DNA of 64,000 bases from the NCBI RefSeq assembly GCF_004354085.1, contig NZ_SMSE01000004.1, positions 62,001-126,000 on the forward strand, written 5' to 3'. Below are positions 51,524 through 61,001 of the stretch, one piece after another; position 1 is the stretch's first letter; each line of letters begins with the position of its first letter. Below the pieces are notes generated by a model that was given only the letters and a program-made list of their open reading frames with translations, did no database searches and had not been told where the DNA came from. The stretch comes from Seongchinamella unica (GTDB lineage: Bacteria > Pseudomonadota > Gammaproteobacteria > Pseudomonadales > Halieaceae). Both the position numbers and the translations under genes were made by a program.

Positions 51524-52405
51524 ATGACTGAAGCGATAGCAAGCGCAAGCGGTGTCCTGCGCATCGGGATTGTGGGCGATTTGCACACACACTTCGATGC
51601 ACTGGATGTTCACACCCTGAATCAGCGGTCTTTCGACTTGCTGTTCTTCACCGGCGACCTGGGCAGCGGCAGCCGGGAGAGCAGCCTGGAAATGGCGCGA
51701 TTGCTATCCGCCCTGCGGGGTAAGGTGCTGGTCATGCCCGGCAACAATGACACCGTCGATATTCGCCAGCTCGCGGCAGAACTGACCCATCGCAGTGGCC
51801 AGAACGCCATCATGGCAATCGCCCGGCAGTGGCAACATGACGGCGACATCGCCCTGTGTGGCTACAGCCTCCATCGCCTAAATGTGGGTGGACGTCGGAT
51901 CAGCCTGATTGCTGCGCGCCCTCACAGTATGGGTGGCCCCGAACTGACCTTTCCCGAGTACATGTCCCAGACCTACGCGATCCATACCCTGGAGGACTCG
52001 GTGGCGCGGATGAAAGCGCTGGTCGACCAGGCTGACCCGGAGATCATTTTTCTCGCACACAATGGCCCCCACGGACTGGGAGAGAAACCGGAAGATATCT
52101 GGGGCTGCGATTTCATGCCTGATGGCGGTGACTGGGGCGACCCGGACCTGGCAGCCGTCATCCAGTATGCGAGTTCCATCGGCAAACGTGTACTGGCCGT
52201 TGTTGCCGGGCATATGCACCTGCGCACCAAGCAGGGCAATGAGCGCCCCTGGCGTGTGGCGCAGGGCGGCACCGTGCATGTCAATGCAGCGAGGGTGCCG
52301 CGGATATTCAGCCGCGACCGGGAGGTATTCAGGCACCATGTGTTACTCACCCTGACGCCGGATACCCTGGATATCGAGGAAGTGTTGCTGGCCGAGGAGG
52401 AATAA
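51524..52405 (+). CDS. Metallophosphoesterase (calcineurin-like)
   Basis: This 293-residue cytoplasmic phosphoesterase has GDLHTHFD, FTGDLGSG, PGNND, AHNGP and AGHMH motifs in order, the five blocks that coordinate two metals. The start at 51524 has GGGGA 5 bp upstream; a TTG 18 bp earlier is possible. The blocks HNGPHGLGEKPEDIWGCDFM and GDWGDPDLAAVIQYA match a group known mainly from cyanobacteria (TIGR04168 type), substrate unknown. The TerB-like gene is convergent. Confidence 0.87.
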   Translation: MTEAIASASGVLRIGIVGDLHTHFDALDVHTLNQRSFDLLFFTGDLGSGSRESSLEMARLLSALRGKVLVMPGNNDTVDIRQLAAELTHRSGQNAIMAIARQWQHDGDIALCGYSLHRLNVGGRRISLIAARPHSMGGPELTFPEYMSQTYAIHTLEDSVARMKALVDQADPEIIFLAHNGPHGLGEKPEDIWGCDFMPDGGDWGDPDLAAVIQYASSIGKRVLAVVAGHMHLRTKQGNERPWRVAQGGTVHVNAARVPRIFSRDREVFRHHVLLTLTPDTLDIEEVLLAEEE

Positions 52406-52412
52406 CGGCGGC

Positions 52413-52916
52413 TCAGATTTCCGCTAGCAAGGTTTTCGCCGCCTTGCTGGAAATTCCGAAGTACCCGGCAATTTCGGACATCAACTCCAGTTCAGCCCCG
52501 TGTACCTGCTCGTCGGCCAGAGCGACCGCTGCGGCCAGTGTGAACGCCGTTTCCCGATCCATTCTGTCGCCTGCCAGTTGCGAGCCGATACGCTCCAGGT
52601 ACTGCTGCAATCCTATTTGGGCCAGATCGTGCTTGCAGCGCTGGTAAACATCGACCAGCGCATCGGCGGGGAGCTGGTTGGCCGTGAGCATGTGCATCGC
52701 GCCGCGCAAGGCGTCCAGTTCGGCGGGGTCCTCATGCCCGTCAACGATGGCGACAAGAAACATGGTTTCCGCAAAGGGCGTAAACCTCTCCAGCAGATCC
52801 TGTCTAAAAGGCAGCTCGCCATGATCAGCGGATTCGTCACCTGCTTCAGGGGCTGCACGGCCCTGCTGTAACAGCGCGTCACGCACGCGCTGGATCGTCC
52901 CGGTATCAATATCCAT
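52413..52916 (-). CDS. TerB-like (tellurite resistance TerB family) protein
   Basis: This 167-residue helical protein's C-terminal part (about 60-165) fits the TerB fold: ETMFLVAIVDGHEDPAELDA, AAAVALADEQVHGAELELMS and EIAGYFGISSKAAKTLLAEI. Paired acidic residues may bind metal. The start is chosen at 52916, because GGAG lies 10 bp upstream; other ATG codons upstream are too close to it. A link to tellurite is not implied by the fold alone. Confidence 0.78.
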   Translation of the reverse strand: MDIDTGTIQRVRDALLQQGRAAPEAGDESADHGELPFRQDLLERFTPFAETMFLVAIVDGHEDPAELDALRGAMHMLTANQLPADALVDVYQRCKHDLAQIGLQQYLERIGSQLAGDRMDRETAFTLAAAVALADEQVHGAELELMSEIAGYFGISSKAAKTLLAEI

Positions 52917-53051
52917 AAAAGCCATACTCCACGCGATGACGACACTTGTAAACAGGTCGTCTCTGGTCGCCAGCACCCGTAGCGATGCGCCGACGGAGCA
53001 GAATACCTGCCGCTGCTGTCTAGCATGCGCCCAGCGACGGTTTCGTCAGTG

Positions 53052-53804
53052 TCAGAAAATCTTTTCCTGTGGATCCCGGCGCAGGTCGCGGAAAACGCTG
53101 AATTCCCACGGCCTGAAAGCAATCAGCAGGCTTGAGCCGAAGCGTTCCTCGAGAGGCAGTCCGCTGTCCTCCTGGTGTAATTCATTGAATTCGGCCAGCA
53201 GGCGATCCAGCTTCTTCAGCATTGTGGCGTTGGAGGCTCTGGAGAGCATGCCGCTGCGAAACTCGAATTTCTCGCCGGGCCCGGTGAAGCTGGACCGCAT
53301 GAATCGGGGCTGCACGTCCCTGCTGAAAAATCGCTGGATGGGGCCATTGGGAATCCACTGGAAATCGCTGCCGACGGTCAAGCGGAAGCGGTTCAATGGC
53401 TGTAGATCGATAAGCCGCAGTCGATCCAGTCTGGCCAGTAACTGGATCACCTCATGCTCGCTCAGGGTATAAGTGGCGATGATTTCCTCAAAGGTCCAGG
53501 CGTTGAGGACGCAGATAGCGACCAACAACAGTTTGGGATCGGCAGCAACTTCCCGCTCCTGCTCCTGGGTAAGCCGGTTGATGCGCTTGCGCTCACTGGC
53601 CATCTTTCGCACCAGGTCGGAGATGTCCAGGCCCGCGATCTGGCACAGGGCCTCCAGCCGATCCAGCGACAGCTTCGACTCGGAGAACATCCGCTTGACA
53701 CTGCTCTCCGACAGGCCCAGGCGATCGGCCACGTTGGCGTAAGTGATACCACTGGCTTTCAGCTCGCGTTTGAGGGTGTTTAACAGTGCAGCAACCTGGC
53801 TCAT
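53052..53804 (-). CDS. XRE-family transcriptional regulator
   Basis: This 250-residue regulator starts at ATG 53804 with AGGA 7 bp upstream. The N-terminal helix-turn-helix (about residues 8-62) reads ITYANVADRLGLSESSVKRM, then FSESKLSLDRLEALCQIAGL. The rest is a helical effector or dimer domain with no recognised ligand motif, ending RDLRRDPQEKIF. A perfect inverted repeat just upstream is a likely autoregulatory site. It is divergent from the vWA/VIT gene and may control it. Confidence 0.85.
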   Translation of the reverse strand: MSQVAALLNTLKRELKASGITYANVADRLGLSESSVKRMFSESKLSLDRLEALCQIAGLDISDLVRKMASERKRINRLTQEQEREVAADPKLLLVAICVLNAWTFEEIIATYTLSEHEVIQLLARLDRLRLIDLQPLNRFRLTVGSDFQWIPNGPIQRFFSRDVQPRFMRSSFTGPGEKFEFRSGMLSRASNATMLKKLDRLLAEFNELHQEDSGLPLEERFGSSLLIAFRPWEFSVFRDLRRDPQEKIF

Positions 53805-53820
53805 TATCACATCCTGAAGG

Positions 53821-53835
53821 TATCGCATTTCGATA
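53821..53835. promoter_or_regulatory. Possible operator TATCG-N5-CGATA
   Basis: This perfect 5-bp inverted repeat with a 5-bp spacer lies 16 bp upstream of the XRE start, in the region shared with the divergent sortase-substrate gene. TATGGTCATA and GCATTTTATGC nearby are further small palindromes. Confidence 0.45.
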
Positions 53836-53962
53836 CTTTTATGGTCATAAAACGGCACTAATGCGAACAAGGATGCATTTTATGCACCCTTGAGGCAAGT
53901 TTTCTCTCGTCGTCGCGCGATCGTGCGCCGACGCTTCTACCCGACTACGCGAGGAAACGATC

Positions 53963-56005
53963 ATGAGCAGCCCATGGAGTTACGCCAGAAAATGCATTGC
54001 CGCCGCCGCAGCGACGCTGTGCATGGCGCCGGGAACCGAGGCCGCGGGATTGATGACACCGGCCAACGGCACCCTGCCCGAACTGAAGATCAAGCAGCAC
54101 CATGTGGACGTGGTCATCGAAGATGGCTACGCCATTACCACCATCGACCAGACGTTTTTCAACCCGAGCCAGCAGGCACTGGAGGCCATTTATTCGTTTC
54201 CCGTTCCCGAACAGGCATCCGTCGGGGAATTCACCTACTGGATTGACGGCAAGCCAGTCACGGGAGAGGTTCTTGAGAAGGCACGAGCGAGGGAGATCTA
54301 CCAGCAGGAAAAAGCGCAGGGCCGGGAAACGGCGCTGACGGAGCAGGACGCATACCGCAGCTTCGATTCGCAGGTGTACCCGGTACAGCCCCGGGGCGAT
54401 GTGCGCATTCGCCTGGTCTACATCCAGCCGGTTCATGTGGACCTGGGAATTGGACGTTATGTCTATCCGCTGGAGGAAGGGGGTGTCGATGAAGAGGCCC
54501 TGGCCTTCTGGACTTACAACGAGACCGTGGATGAAGCTTTCAGCTTCAACCTGCAGATGCGCTCCTCCTACCCGATAGACAGCTTCCGCCTGCCGCAGCA
54601 TCCGCAAGCGGCCATCAGTTCGGCGTCAAGCCAGCAGTGGCAGGTGGCGTTGGCCAGCCCGGCGGAAGTCGAGGAAGCCGGCAGCGCCGCTGCTCCCCCA
54701 CAGTCCTTCAAGCTCAATCAGGACATCGTGGTGTACTGGCGTCACCAGCAGGGCTTACCCGGCAGCATCGACATGATTACCCACAAACCCGAGGGCAGCG
54801 ATCGCGGCACCTTTATGCTGACCGTGACCCCGGGCGATGACCTGGCTGCGATCGAGAGCGGCAGGGACTGGATTTTTGTACTGGATTATTCCGGATCCAT
54901 GCAGGGCAAGTACCAGACCCTGGTGGAAGGCGTGCGTCAGGGCCTGGGCAAACTCAACCCCAACGACCGCTTCAGGATTGTACTGTTCAACGATAGCGCC
55001 ACTGAGATCACCCGCGGTTATATCCCGATCAACGAGAAGAATTCAGCGACTTACATGCAGCGCCTGGAGTCCATGCAACCTGGCGGAGGTACCAACCTCT
55101 ATGCGGGACTCGATCTGGCCTATGGCCGACTGGACGCGGATCGGCCCAGCGCCGTCATTCTGGTCACTGACGGTGTCGCCAATGTGGGCGTCACCGAGAA
55201 AAAAGACTTCCTCAGCTTGCTGGAGAAGCACGACGTTCGCCTGTTCAGCTTTGTCATGGGCAACAGTGCCAACCGGCCCCTGCTGGAGGGGATGACGACC
55301 GTGTCAAACGGCTTTTACAGCAGCATTTCCAACGGCGACGACATTGCCGGCCGCCTGGTCCAGACAGCGGACAAGCTGAGCCATGAGGCTTACCGCGACA
55401 TCGACCTGGAAATCGAGGGAGTCAGGGTAAAAGACCTGACGCCGGCGCGCATTGGCTCTCTGTATCGCGGCCAGCAGTTGGTTGTCTTCGGTCACTACTG
55501 GGGTGACGGCGAGGGCGCAGTCGAGATCAGCGGCAGGGTCTCCGACCGGGAGGTGACCTATACCTCCGCCCTGCACTTCCCCGAGCAAAGCGCACGGTAT
55601 CCGGAACTGGAGCGCCTGTGGGCCTACGCCACCATAGAAGACCTGCAGCAGCGCATGGATTACCTGGGCCACGACAGTGACAGCGAGCAGGCGATAGTCG
55701 ACCTGGCCGTGGCATATGGGCTGGTGACCGACTACACCTCCATGCTGGTGGTGCGCGAGGAGGCCTTCGAGCAGTTCGGCATCGATCGCAACAATGCCGA
55801 GCGAGTGGCCAATGAAAGCCAGGCGCGCCAGCAACGTGGGTCCGAAGCAGTGCGCGACCACCGCCAGGACGCCCGGCAACCGGCATTCACTGCGCCGCGC
55901 GCCTACCCCGGGCCTGGCGGCAATGGTGGCGGCTCCCTCGGTCTGACGGGCCTGCTCCTGTTACTGCCCCTGCTGTGGGCAAACAAAACGCGCAAAGCCC
56001 ACTGA
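53963..56005 (+). CDS. VIT/vWA-domain surface protein with GlyGly-CTERM tail
   Basis: This 680-residue exported protein has a signal peptide (to about residue 27) and a VIT domain (about 40-170, with VVIEDGYAITTIDQTFFNP and EAIYSFPVPEQASVGEFTYW). A von Willebrand A domain follows, with MIDAS residues Asp308, Ser310 and Ser312 in VLDYSGSMQGK, then TDGVANVGVT. The C-terminus reads GGNGGGSLGLTGLLLLLPLL and then a basic end (NKTRKAH), the GlyGly-CTERM sorting signal. The rhombosortase gene lies 58 bp downstream, so it is the probable dedicated substrate. A Gly/Pro-rich linker precedes the tail. It is likely adhesive or metal-binding on the surface. Confidence 0.92.
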   Translation: MSSPWSYARKCIAAAAATLCMAPGTEAAGLMTPANGTLPELKIKQHHVDVVIEDGYAITTIDQTFFNPSQQALEAIYSFPVPEQASVGEFTYWIDGKPVTGEVLEKARAREIYQQEKAQGRETALTEQDAYRSFDSQVYPVQPRGDVRIRLVYIQPVHVDLGIGRYVYPLEEGGVDEEALAFWTYNETVDEAFSFNLQMRSSYPIDSFRLPQHPQAAISSASSQQWQVALASPAEVEEAGSAAAPPQSFKLNQDIVVYWRHQQGLPGSIDMITHKPEGSDRGTFMLTVTPGDDLAAIESGRDWIFVLDYSGSMQGKYQTLVEGVRQGLGKLNPNDRFRIVLFNDSATEITRGYIPINEKNSATYMQRLESMQPGGGTNLYAGLDLAYGRLDADRPSAVILVTDGVANVGVTEKKDFLSLLEKHDVRLFSFVMGNSANRPLLEGMTTVSNGFYSSISNGDDIAGRLVQTADKLSHEAYRDIDLEIEGVRVKDLTPARIGSLYRGQQLVVFGHYWGDGEGAVEISGRVSDREVTYTSALHFPEQSARYPELERLWAYATIEDLQQRMDYLGHDSDSEQAIVDLAVAYGLVTDYTSMLVVREEAFEQFGIDRNNAERVANESQARQQRGSEAVRDHRQDARQPAFTAPRAYPGPGGNGGGSLGLTGLLLLLPLLWANKTRKAH

Positions 56006-56063
56006 ACAGCGCACAGACGGGTGTGGGCCCCTTCCGGCCCCGCACGCCAGAAGGAGAAAGAGC

Positions 56064-56678
56064 ATGTCACGACGACCTGTTTTCACCCTGATCCTTTGCG
56101 CCCTGGCCTGCGGCCTGGCACTGTTGCCGGCCGCGGCGAGGGAGAATTTGCACTTCGATTACTACCGCCTGGTGACGGGTGACTGGATCGGGCTGCTCAG
56201 CGGCCACTGGCTGCATGCCGATGTCGAACACCTTGCCTGGAATGTGGGCGCACTGGCGATACTGGCCTCGTTGATCGAGAGGCATTCACCGCAACTGCTG
56301 ATGAGCAGTATCCTCGCCGGCACGCTCGGGGTGGATCTGCTGCTGGTATCCCCGCTGGGCGAGGTAGCGAGATATTGCGGCCTGTCCGGACTATTGAACA
56401 CGCTCCTGGGGGTGGTGCTTTTCCTGTTGTGGCAGCGCACCCGTTCCCTCCTGGTTATCCTGGTCGGACTGCTCTGTACGCTCAAGATCCTCGTGGAAAT
56501 CCGCTTTGGTCAGTCGCTGTTTACAGACATCAGCTGGCCACCCTATGCCCCCGCACATTTAGCGGGATTAGTGGCAACTCCCATTGCCCTGGCGCTGGGC
56601 TACAGGGATACTGTCAGGCAAAAGACAACAACAGGCACGGCAAGGACTCACTATGGGCATCTGGTCACCAGCGCGTGA
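56064..56678 (+). CDS. rrtA: Rhombosortase
   Basis: This 204-residue rhomboid-like intramembrane serine protease cleaves GlyGly-CTERM tails. It has about six helices, the catalytic Ser108 in CGLSGLLN (GxSG motif) and His165 in PAHLAGL. The N-terminal YYRLVTGDWIGLLSGHWLHA and VEHLAWNVGALAIL are typical of rhombosortases. AAGGAGAAAG precedes the ATG. It lies between its apparent substrate and an acyltransferase gene that starts inside its last codons. Confidence 0.92.
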   Translation: MSRRPVFTLILCALACGLALLPAAARENLHFDYYRLVTGDWIGLLSGHWLHADVEHLAWNVGALAILASLIERHSPQLLMSSILAGTLGVDLLLVSPLGEVARYCGLSGLLNTLLGVVLFLLWQRTRSLLVILVGLLCTLKILVEIRFGQSLFTDISWPPYAPAHLAGLVATPIALALGYRDTVRQKTTTGTARTHYGHLVTSA

Positions 56679-57969
56679 GATCGCCCGGGCAACACCGGAT
56701 GACCGCAATCGCTACGTGGATTTCCTGCGAGCCGTCTCCATCGGATTCGTGATCATTGGTCACTGGCTGATCACTACCGCCTACTATGACGCCGCGACGG
56801 GCACCATGACGCCTGTGCTGGCGCTGGATTCCATTCCCTGGACAGCCTGGCTTACCTGGGTCTTCCAGGTGATGCCGATCTTCTTCATCGTTGGTGGCTA
56901 CTCCAATGCCGTGTCGCTGGAGGGTGCCAGAGGCAAACAGCTCAGTTATGCCCAATGGCTCACCGGTCGACTCCACCGGCTACTGACACCGCTGCTGTTA
57001 CTGGTACTGGTCTGGGCAGGTATCGCCGTCGCACTCAACCTGGCGTCGGTGGAGGCGGAAAAAATCAGGTTTCTCTCCCGAGCAGCACTGGTTCCCACCT
57101 GGTTTCTCGCCATTTACACCATGATCGTCCTGCTCGCCCCGCTGACTTACCGGCTGTGGCAGCAATGGGGCTTTTACTCCCTGGCAGCCTATATCGGTCT
57201 CGCGGTACTGGTCGATTACCTGTTCTTCGCACTGGATATGCAATGGACGGGTTGGAGCAACTATTTCTGGGTGTGGCTGGCCATGCACCACCTGGGTTTT
57301 GCCTGGCGTGATGGCCGGCTGGCCAAACCGCCGGCACTGATCGCCATGTCCATGCTGTCGCTGCTGACCCTGTATGCCCTGATTGTATGGGGCCCCTATC
57401 CCATCGCCATGGCAGGCTCACCGGGTGACGAGGTCAGCAATACGCTGCCGCCAAAAATCACCCTTATCGCGCTGGGCCTGGTTCAATTTGGCCTGCTGAT
57501 GGCCATCGAAAGGCCCATGCAGAGGCTGCTTTCCAGTCTCAACCTGTGGACCACGACCGTCATCGTCAATACGATGATAATGACGATTTATCTCTGGCAC
57601 ATGACCGTTTTGCTGGCGGTGCTGGTCCTCTCTTACTTTCTGGCGGGGCTGGGCATGAGCCTGGTGCCCGGCAGCGCCGAGTGGTGGTGGAGCCGCCCCC
57701 TGTGGTTGCTGCTCCTGGGCGCGCTGCTGGTTCCGGTTGCACTGCTACTTTCACCCCTGGAGCGTATCACCCGGGGCGCTGACGTCCCCTGCCCGCCAAC
57801 CATCAGGCTGGTGGGCGGCGCGGTGCTGGCGGGATCGGGATTAACCCTGGCAACCTTGCTGGGGTTTGACGGCAACCTGCTGTCGCCGACCAACACCGGC
57901 GTCGTCGCCCTGGTCATTGGCGGAGCCTGGATCGCGGGCGTGCCGATCAGGCTTTCCCGAGTCCATTAA
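56653..57969 (+). CDS. Acyltransferase-3 family membrane protein
   Basis: This 438-residue inner-membrane O-acyltransferase has about ten helices. DDRNRYVDFLRAVSIGFVII with GHWL supplies the catalytic His region, and RLHRLLTPLLLLVLV the conserved Arg part. The start at 56653 has AGGA 6 bp upstream and overlaps the rhombosortase end by 26 bp, so it is probably coupled. The family acylates glycans or lipids. A role in modifying the anchored vWA protein or envelope sugar is only suggested by position. Confidence 0.87.
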   Translation: MGIWSPAREIARATPDDRNRYVDFLRAVSIGFVIIGHWLITTAYYDAATGTMTPVLALDSIPWTAWLTWVFQVMPIFFIVGGYSNAVSLEGARGKQLSYAQWLTGRLHRLLTPLLLLVLVWAGIAVALNLASVEAEKIRFLSRAALVPTWFLAIYTMIVLLAPLTYRLWQQWGFYSLAAYIGLAVLVDYLFFALDMQWTGWSNYFWVWLAMHHLGFAWRDGRLAKPPALIAMSMLSLLTLYALIVWGPYPIAMAGSPGDEVSNTLPPKITLIALGLVQFGLLMAIERPMQRLLSSLNLWTTTVIVNTMIMTIYLWHMTVLLAVLVLSYFLAGLGMSLVPGSAEWWWSRPLWLLLLGALLVPVALLLSPLERITRGADVPCPPTIRLVGGAVLAGSGLTLATLLGFDGNLLSPTNTGVVALVIGGAWIAGVPIRLSRVH

Positions 57970-58085
57970 AGCGTTATCATAAACCGTCGTTTTCCAGCTG
58001 TATCCACGGTGTTGCCGCCATTAGCCGAAGGGGTTGGGCCATGGCATAAACCCGGTAAGCAGCAGCCAAGGCAAAGGCCACTTCC

Positions 58086-60563
58086 ATGAACACTGCACAG
58101 ACCCAATCCGGCAACAAGCTACCCTCCAGCGCCCGCGTAGTTGTGGTCGGTGGCGGTATTATCGGCACCTCCATCGCCTATCACCTGGCCCATCTGGGCT
58201 GCGGCGACGTGGTCCTGCTGGAACGGGACGAGATCACCTCGGGGACCACCTGGCACGCAGCCGGACTGATGGTGACCTACGGCAGCCTGTCTGAAACCGC
58301 CACTGCGATCCGCAGATATTCCAGGGACCTGTACGGCCGGCTGGAGGCGGAAACCGGCCAGGCCACCGGCATCAATCCCTGCGGTTTTATCGAACTCGCC
58401 ACCTGCCCCGATCGGCTGGAAGAATATCGTCGGGTATCGGCCTTCAACCGCTACTGCGGTGTCGACGTGCACGAAATTTCCCCCCGGGAAGTGCAGGACC
58501 TGTTTCCCATCGCCCGGGTGGATGACGTGCTGGCAGGCTTTTACGTGGAGGGTGACGGCCGGGTCAACCCGGTTGACGTCACCATGGCGCTGGCCAAGGG
58601 CGCGAGAATGCAGGGCGCGAAGTTGATTACCGGTGTCTCGGCCACCGGTGTCACTCGCGACCGGGGGCGCGTCACCGGAGTGACAACCGACCATGGCGAT
58701 ATCGCCTGTGAGTACGTGGTGAACTGTGCCGGCATGTGGGCGCGGCAGTTTGGCGAGCAACACGGCGTTGTCATCCCCAACCAGGCGGCGGAGCACTACT
58801 ACCTGATCACCGATCAGGTGGAGGGCATCAGTAAACAATGGCCGGTGCTGGAGGACCCCGCCAATTACGGCTACTACCGGGAAGAAGTCGGCGGCCTGAT
58901 GGTAGGCCTGTTTGAGCCGGTGTCCGCACCCTGGCGGGTGGAGGGAATTCCCGACACTTTCTCCTTCGGTGAACTCGAACCTGACTGGGAGCGAATGACG
59001 CCGTTTCTCGAACAGGCCATGAGCCGCGTGCCCATCAGCATGGACAGCGGCATCAGGAAATTCTTCTGTGGCCCGGAAAGTTTCACCCCGGACCTGGCAC
59101 CCGTGGTCGGCGAGGCGCCGGAGCTGAAAAATTATTTTGTGGCCGCCGGCCTCAACTCCATCGGTATCCTGTCCGCCGGGGGCCTGGGCAGAGTCATGGC
59201 CCACTGGATACTGAACGGCAGTCCTGACGTGGATGTCACCGGATTTAACATCGACCGCTTTCACGCCTACCAGGCCAACCCCGATTACCGCCGCGACCGG
59301 GCGGTGGAGGCGCTGGGCACGGTCTACAAGTGCCACTATCCGACCAAAACACCCGCCACCGCCCGGGGCGCCAGGCGCTCGGCATTGCATGACCGCCTGG
59401 CTGCCGCCGGGGCCTGTTTCAGCGAGGTGAGCGGCTGGGAAGCGCCGGCCTGGTACGCACCGCCCGGGATTGAGCCCGAGGCCGCAAAACTTTCCTTCGG
59501 GCGCATGCACTGGTGGCCCTACTGGGCCCGGGAACACCGGGCCTGCCGCGAGGCTGTGATCCTCATGGATATGAGCATCATGTCCAAATTCCTGGTCCAG
59601 GGTCGGGATGCCGGCGCCCTGCTGGAACGCCTCAGCGCCAACCGGGTCGATGGCGAGGCGGGCGTGATTACCTACACCCAGTGGCTGAATGATCGCGGCC
59701 TGCTGGAGGCCGACCTCACGGTGACCAAACTGGCCGATGACAAATTTCTGGTGGTGGTCACCGACACCATGCATCGCCACGCCCAGACCTGGATGGAACG
59801 GCACAGACGCGACGACGAATTCGCCGTGGTCACCGACGTCACCTCCGGGATCACCCAGATCAATATCCAGGGACCCCGCAGCCGGGCGTTACTGCAGGCG
59901 GTGAGTTCCGTGGATATGAGTAACCAGGCCTTCCCTTTCCGCTCTGCCCGGGAAATCGACATCGGCTACGGCCGGGCATTGTGCATTCGCATCACCTACG
60001 CCGGTGAACTGGGTTACGAGCTGTATATCCCCAGCGATCAGGCGGTTAATGTTTATGACCGGCTGGTGGAAGCAGGCACCAACCACGGCCTGGTGCACGC
60101 TGGCTTGCGGGCGCTGGGCAGCCTGCGACTGGAGAAGGGGTATCGCGACTACGGTCACGACATCGACAATACCGACAACGCCTTTGAAGCCGGCCTGGGA
60201 TTTGCGGTGGCGGTGGACAAACCGGGCGGTTTTATCGGCCGCGACCGGGCCGCCGGGCAAAAGGCGGCCCGGCCCTACCAGCGACGCCTGGTACAGGTTC
60301 TGGTGGAAGACCCGGAGCCCATGCTGTGGCACGCGGAGGTGATTTACCGCGACGATAAAGCGGTAGGCTACGTGCGTGCCGGCAGCTACGGCCACACCCT
60401 AGGCGGGGCCGTCGGCCTGGCGATGATAGAGCCGGGGGAGACCGTCGACCCCGCGTACCTGCGAACCGGTCACTGGGAGGTGGATATCGCCGGGGTCCGC
60501 TACCCCTGCCGCTGTTCACTGCAACCCCTCTATGACCCCGCGATGGAACGCATCAAGTGCTAG
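58086..60563 (+). CDS. Dimethylglycine/sarcosine dehydrogenase-like FAD and GcvT-domain enzyme
   Basis: This 825-residue two-domain flavoenzyme has an N-terminal DAO-type FAD domain (VVVVGGGIIGTSIAYHLAHL). A conserved His57 lies in TSGTTWHAAGLM, where dimethylglycine and sarcosine dehydrogenases attach FAD covalently. It is followed by FAO_M and GcvT-like folate-binding domains (about 440-825, with DMSIMSKFLVQGRDA, GVITYTQWLNDRGLLEADLT and SLRLEKGYRDYGHDI). It oxidatively demethylates an N-methyl amine and passes C1 units to folate. No adjacent operon partner exists. The BCCT gene at 21.6 kb could supply betaine-type substrates. Confidence 0.9.
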   Translation: MNTAQTQSGNKLPSSARVVVVGGGIIGTSIAYHLAHLGCGDVVLLERDEITSGTTWHAAGLMVTYGSLSETATAIRRYSRDLYGRLEAETGQATGINPCGFIELATCPDRLEEYRRVSAFNRYCGVDVHEISPREVQDLFPIARVDDVLAGFYVEGDGRVNPVDVTMALAKGARMQGAKLITGVSATGVTRDRGRVTGVTTDHGDIACEYVVNCAGMWARQFGEQHGVVIPNQAAEHYYLITDQVEGISKQWPVLEDPANYGYYREEVGGLMVGLFEPVSAPWRVEGIPDTFSFGELEPDWERMTPFLEQAMSRVPISMDSGIRKFFCGPESFTPDLAPVVGEAPELKNYFVAAGLNSIGILSAGGLGRVMAHWILNGSPDVDVTGFNIDRFHAYQANPDYRRDRAVEALGTVYKCHYPTKTPATARGARRSALHDRLAAAGACFSEVSGWEAPAWYAPPGIEPEAAKLSFGRMHWWPYWAREHRACREAVILMDMSIMSKFLVQGRDAGALLERLSANRVDGEAGVITYTQWLNDRGLLEADLTVTKLADDKFLVVVTDTMHRHAQTWMERHRRDDEFAVVTDVTSGITQINIQGPRSRALLQAVSSVDMSNQAFPFRSAREIDIGYGRALCIRITYAGELGYELYIPSDQAVNVYDRLVEAGTNHGLVHAGLRALGSLRLEKGYRDYGHDIDNTDNAFEAGLGFAVAVDKPGGFIGRDRAAGQKAARPYQRRLVQVLVEDPEPMLWHAEVIYRDDKAVGYVRAGSYGHTLGGAVGLAMIEPGETVDPAYLRTGHWEVDIAGVRYPCRCSLQPLYDPAMERIKC

Positions 60564-60686
60564 TCAGTGGTCAGGCGGTGATGGCAACGCAAGGCTGAAT
60601 TTGTCACCCTGTGACTTGCCGAATCCGGGGGATTGTTCTAGATATACAAGACCTCGAAGTTTTCCAGAAACCACCGGGAGGATGTG

Positions 60687-60890
60687 ATGGCACATAACTC
60701 GCCGAGTCATTCGGCTTCGATAACTGTCCTGGCACTGCTCATTGCGCTGAATGTCGGTATTTGCGTCGGCCTGGCCTTGAGTAACCTGGCGGGTATCCCA
60801 ACGAGTCAGTTGTATCTTCTTGCGGCGGTGGAATCCGCAGCCGTCATTCTCGTTTATTACCAAAATAGACGCAGATCACCGCTGGCTTAG
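60687..60890 (+). CDS. Small two-helix membrane protein (67 aa)
   Basis: MAHNSPSHSASITVLALLIA opens the first hydrophobic segment, and LYLLAAVESAAVILVYYQ is the second. The basic C-terminus is NRRRSPLA. GGGAGG lies 5 bp before the ATG at 60687, a strong start. No family is recognised. The 60891-61001 gap after it holds no gene. Confidence 0.6.
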   Translation: MAHNSPSHSASITVLALLIALNVGICVGLALSNLAGIPTSQLYLLAAVESAAVILVYYQNRRRSPLA

Positions 60891-61001
60891 GCTTGAAACC
60901 ATCAGGGTCGGTGACGTTCAAGGTATCGAACTTACTCACCTTGAGGCACCGCTCAAGTCATTCGGCAACTCCGACGGACTCACTTGTAGGGAAGCTGCCG
61001 C

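Noticed and set aside
52413-52916. TerB-like gene as evidence of a tellurite-resistance operon
   Set aside because: No other ter genes are nearby; the fold alone does not show that function.
60891-61001. Plus-strand frame ending at 61008 (GDVQGIELTHLEAPLKSFGN) as a gene
   Set aside because: It overlaps the preceding small gene in another frame and has no ribosome site or known family.
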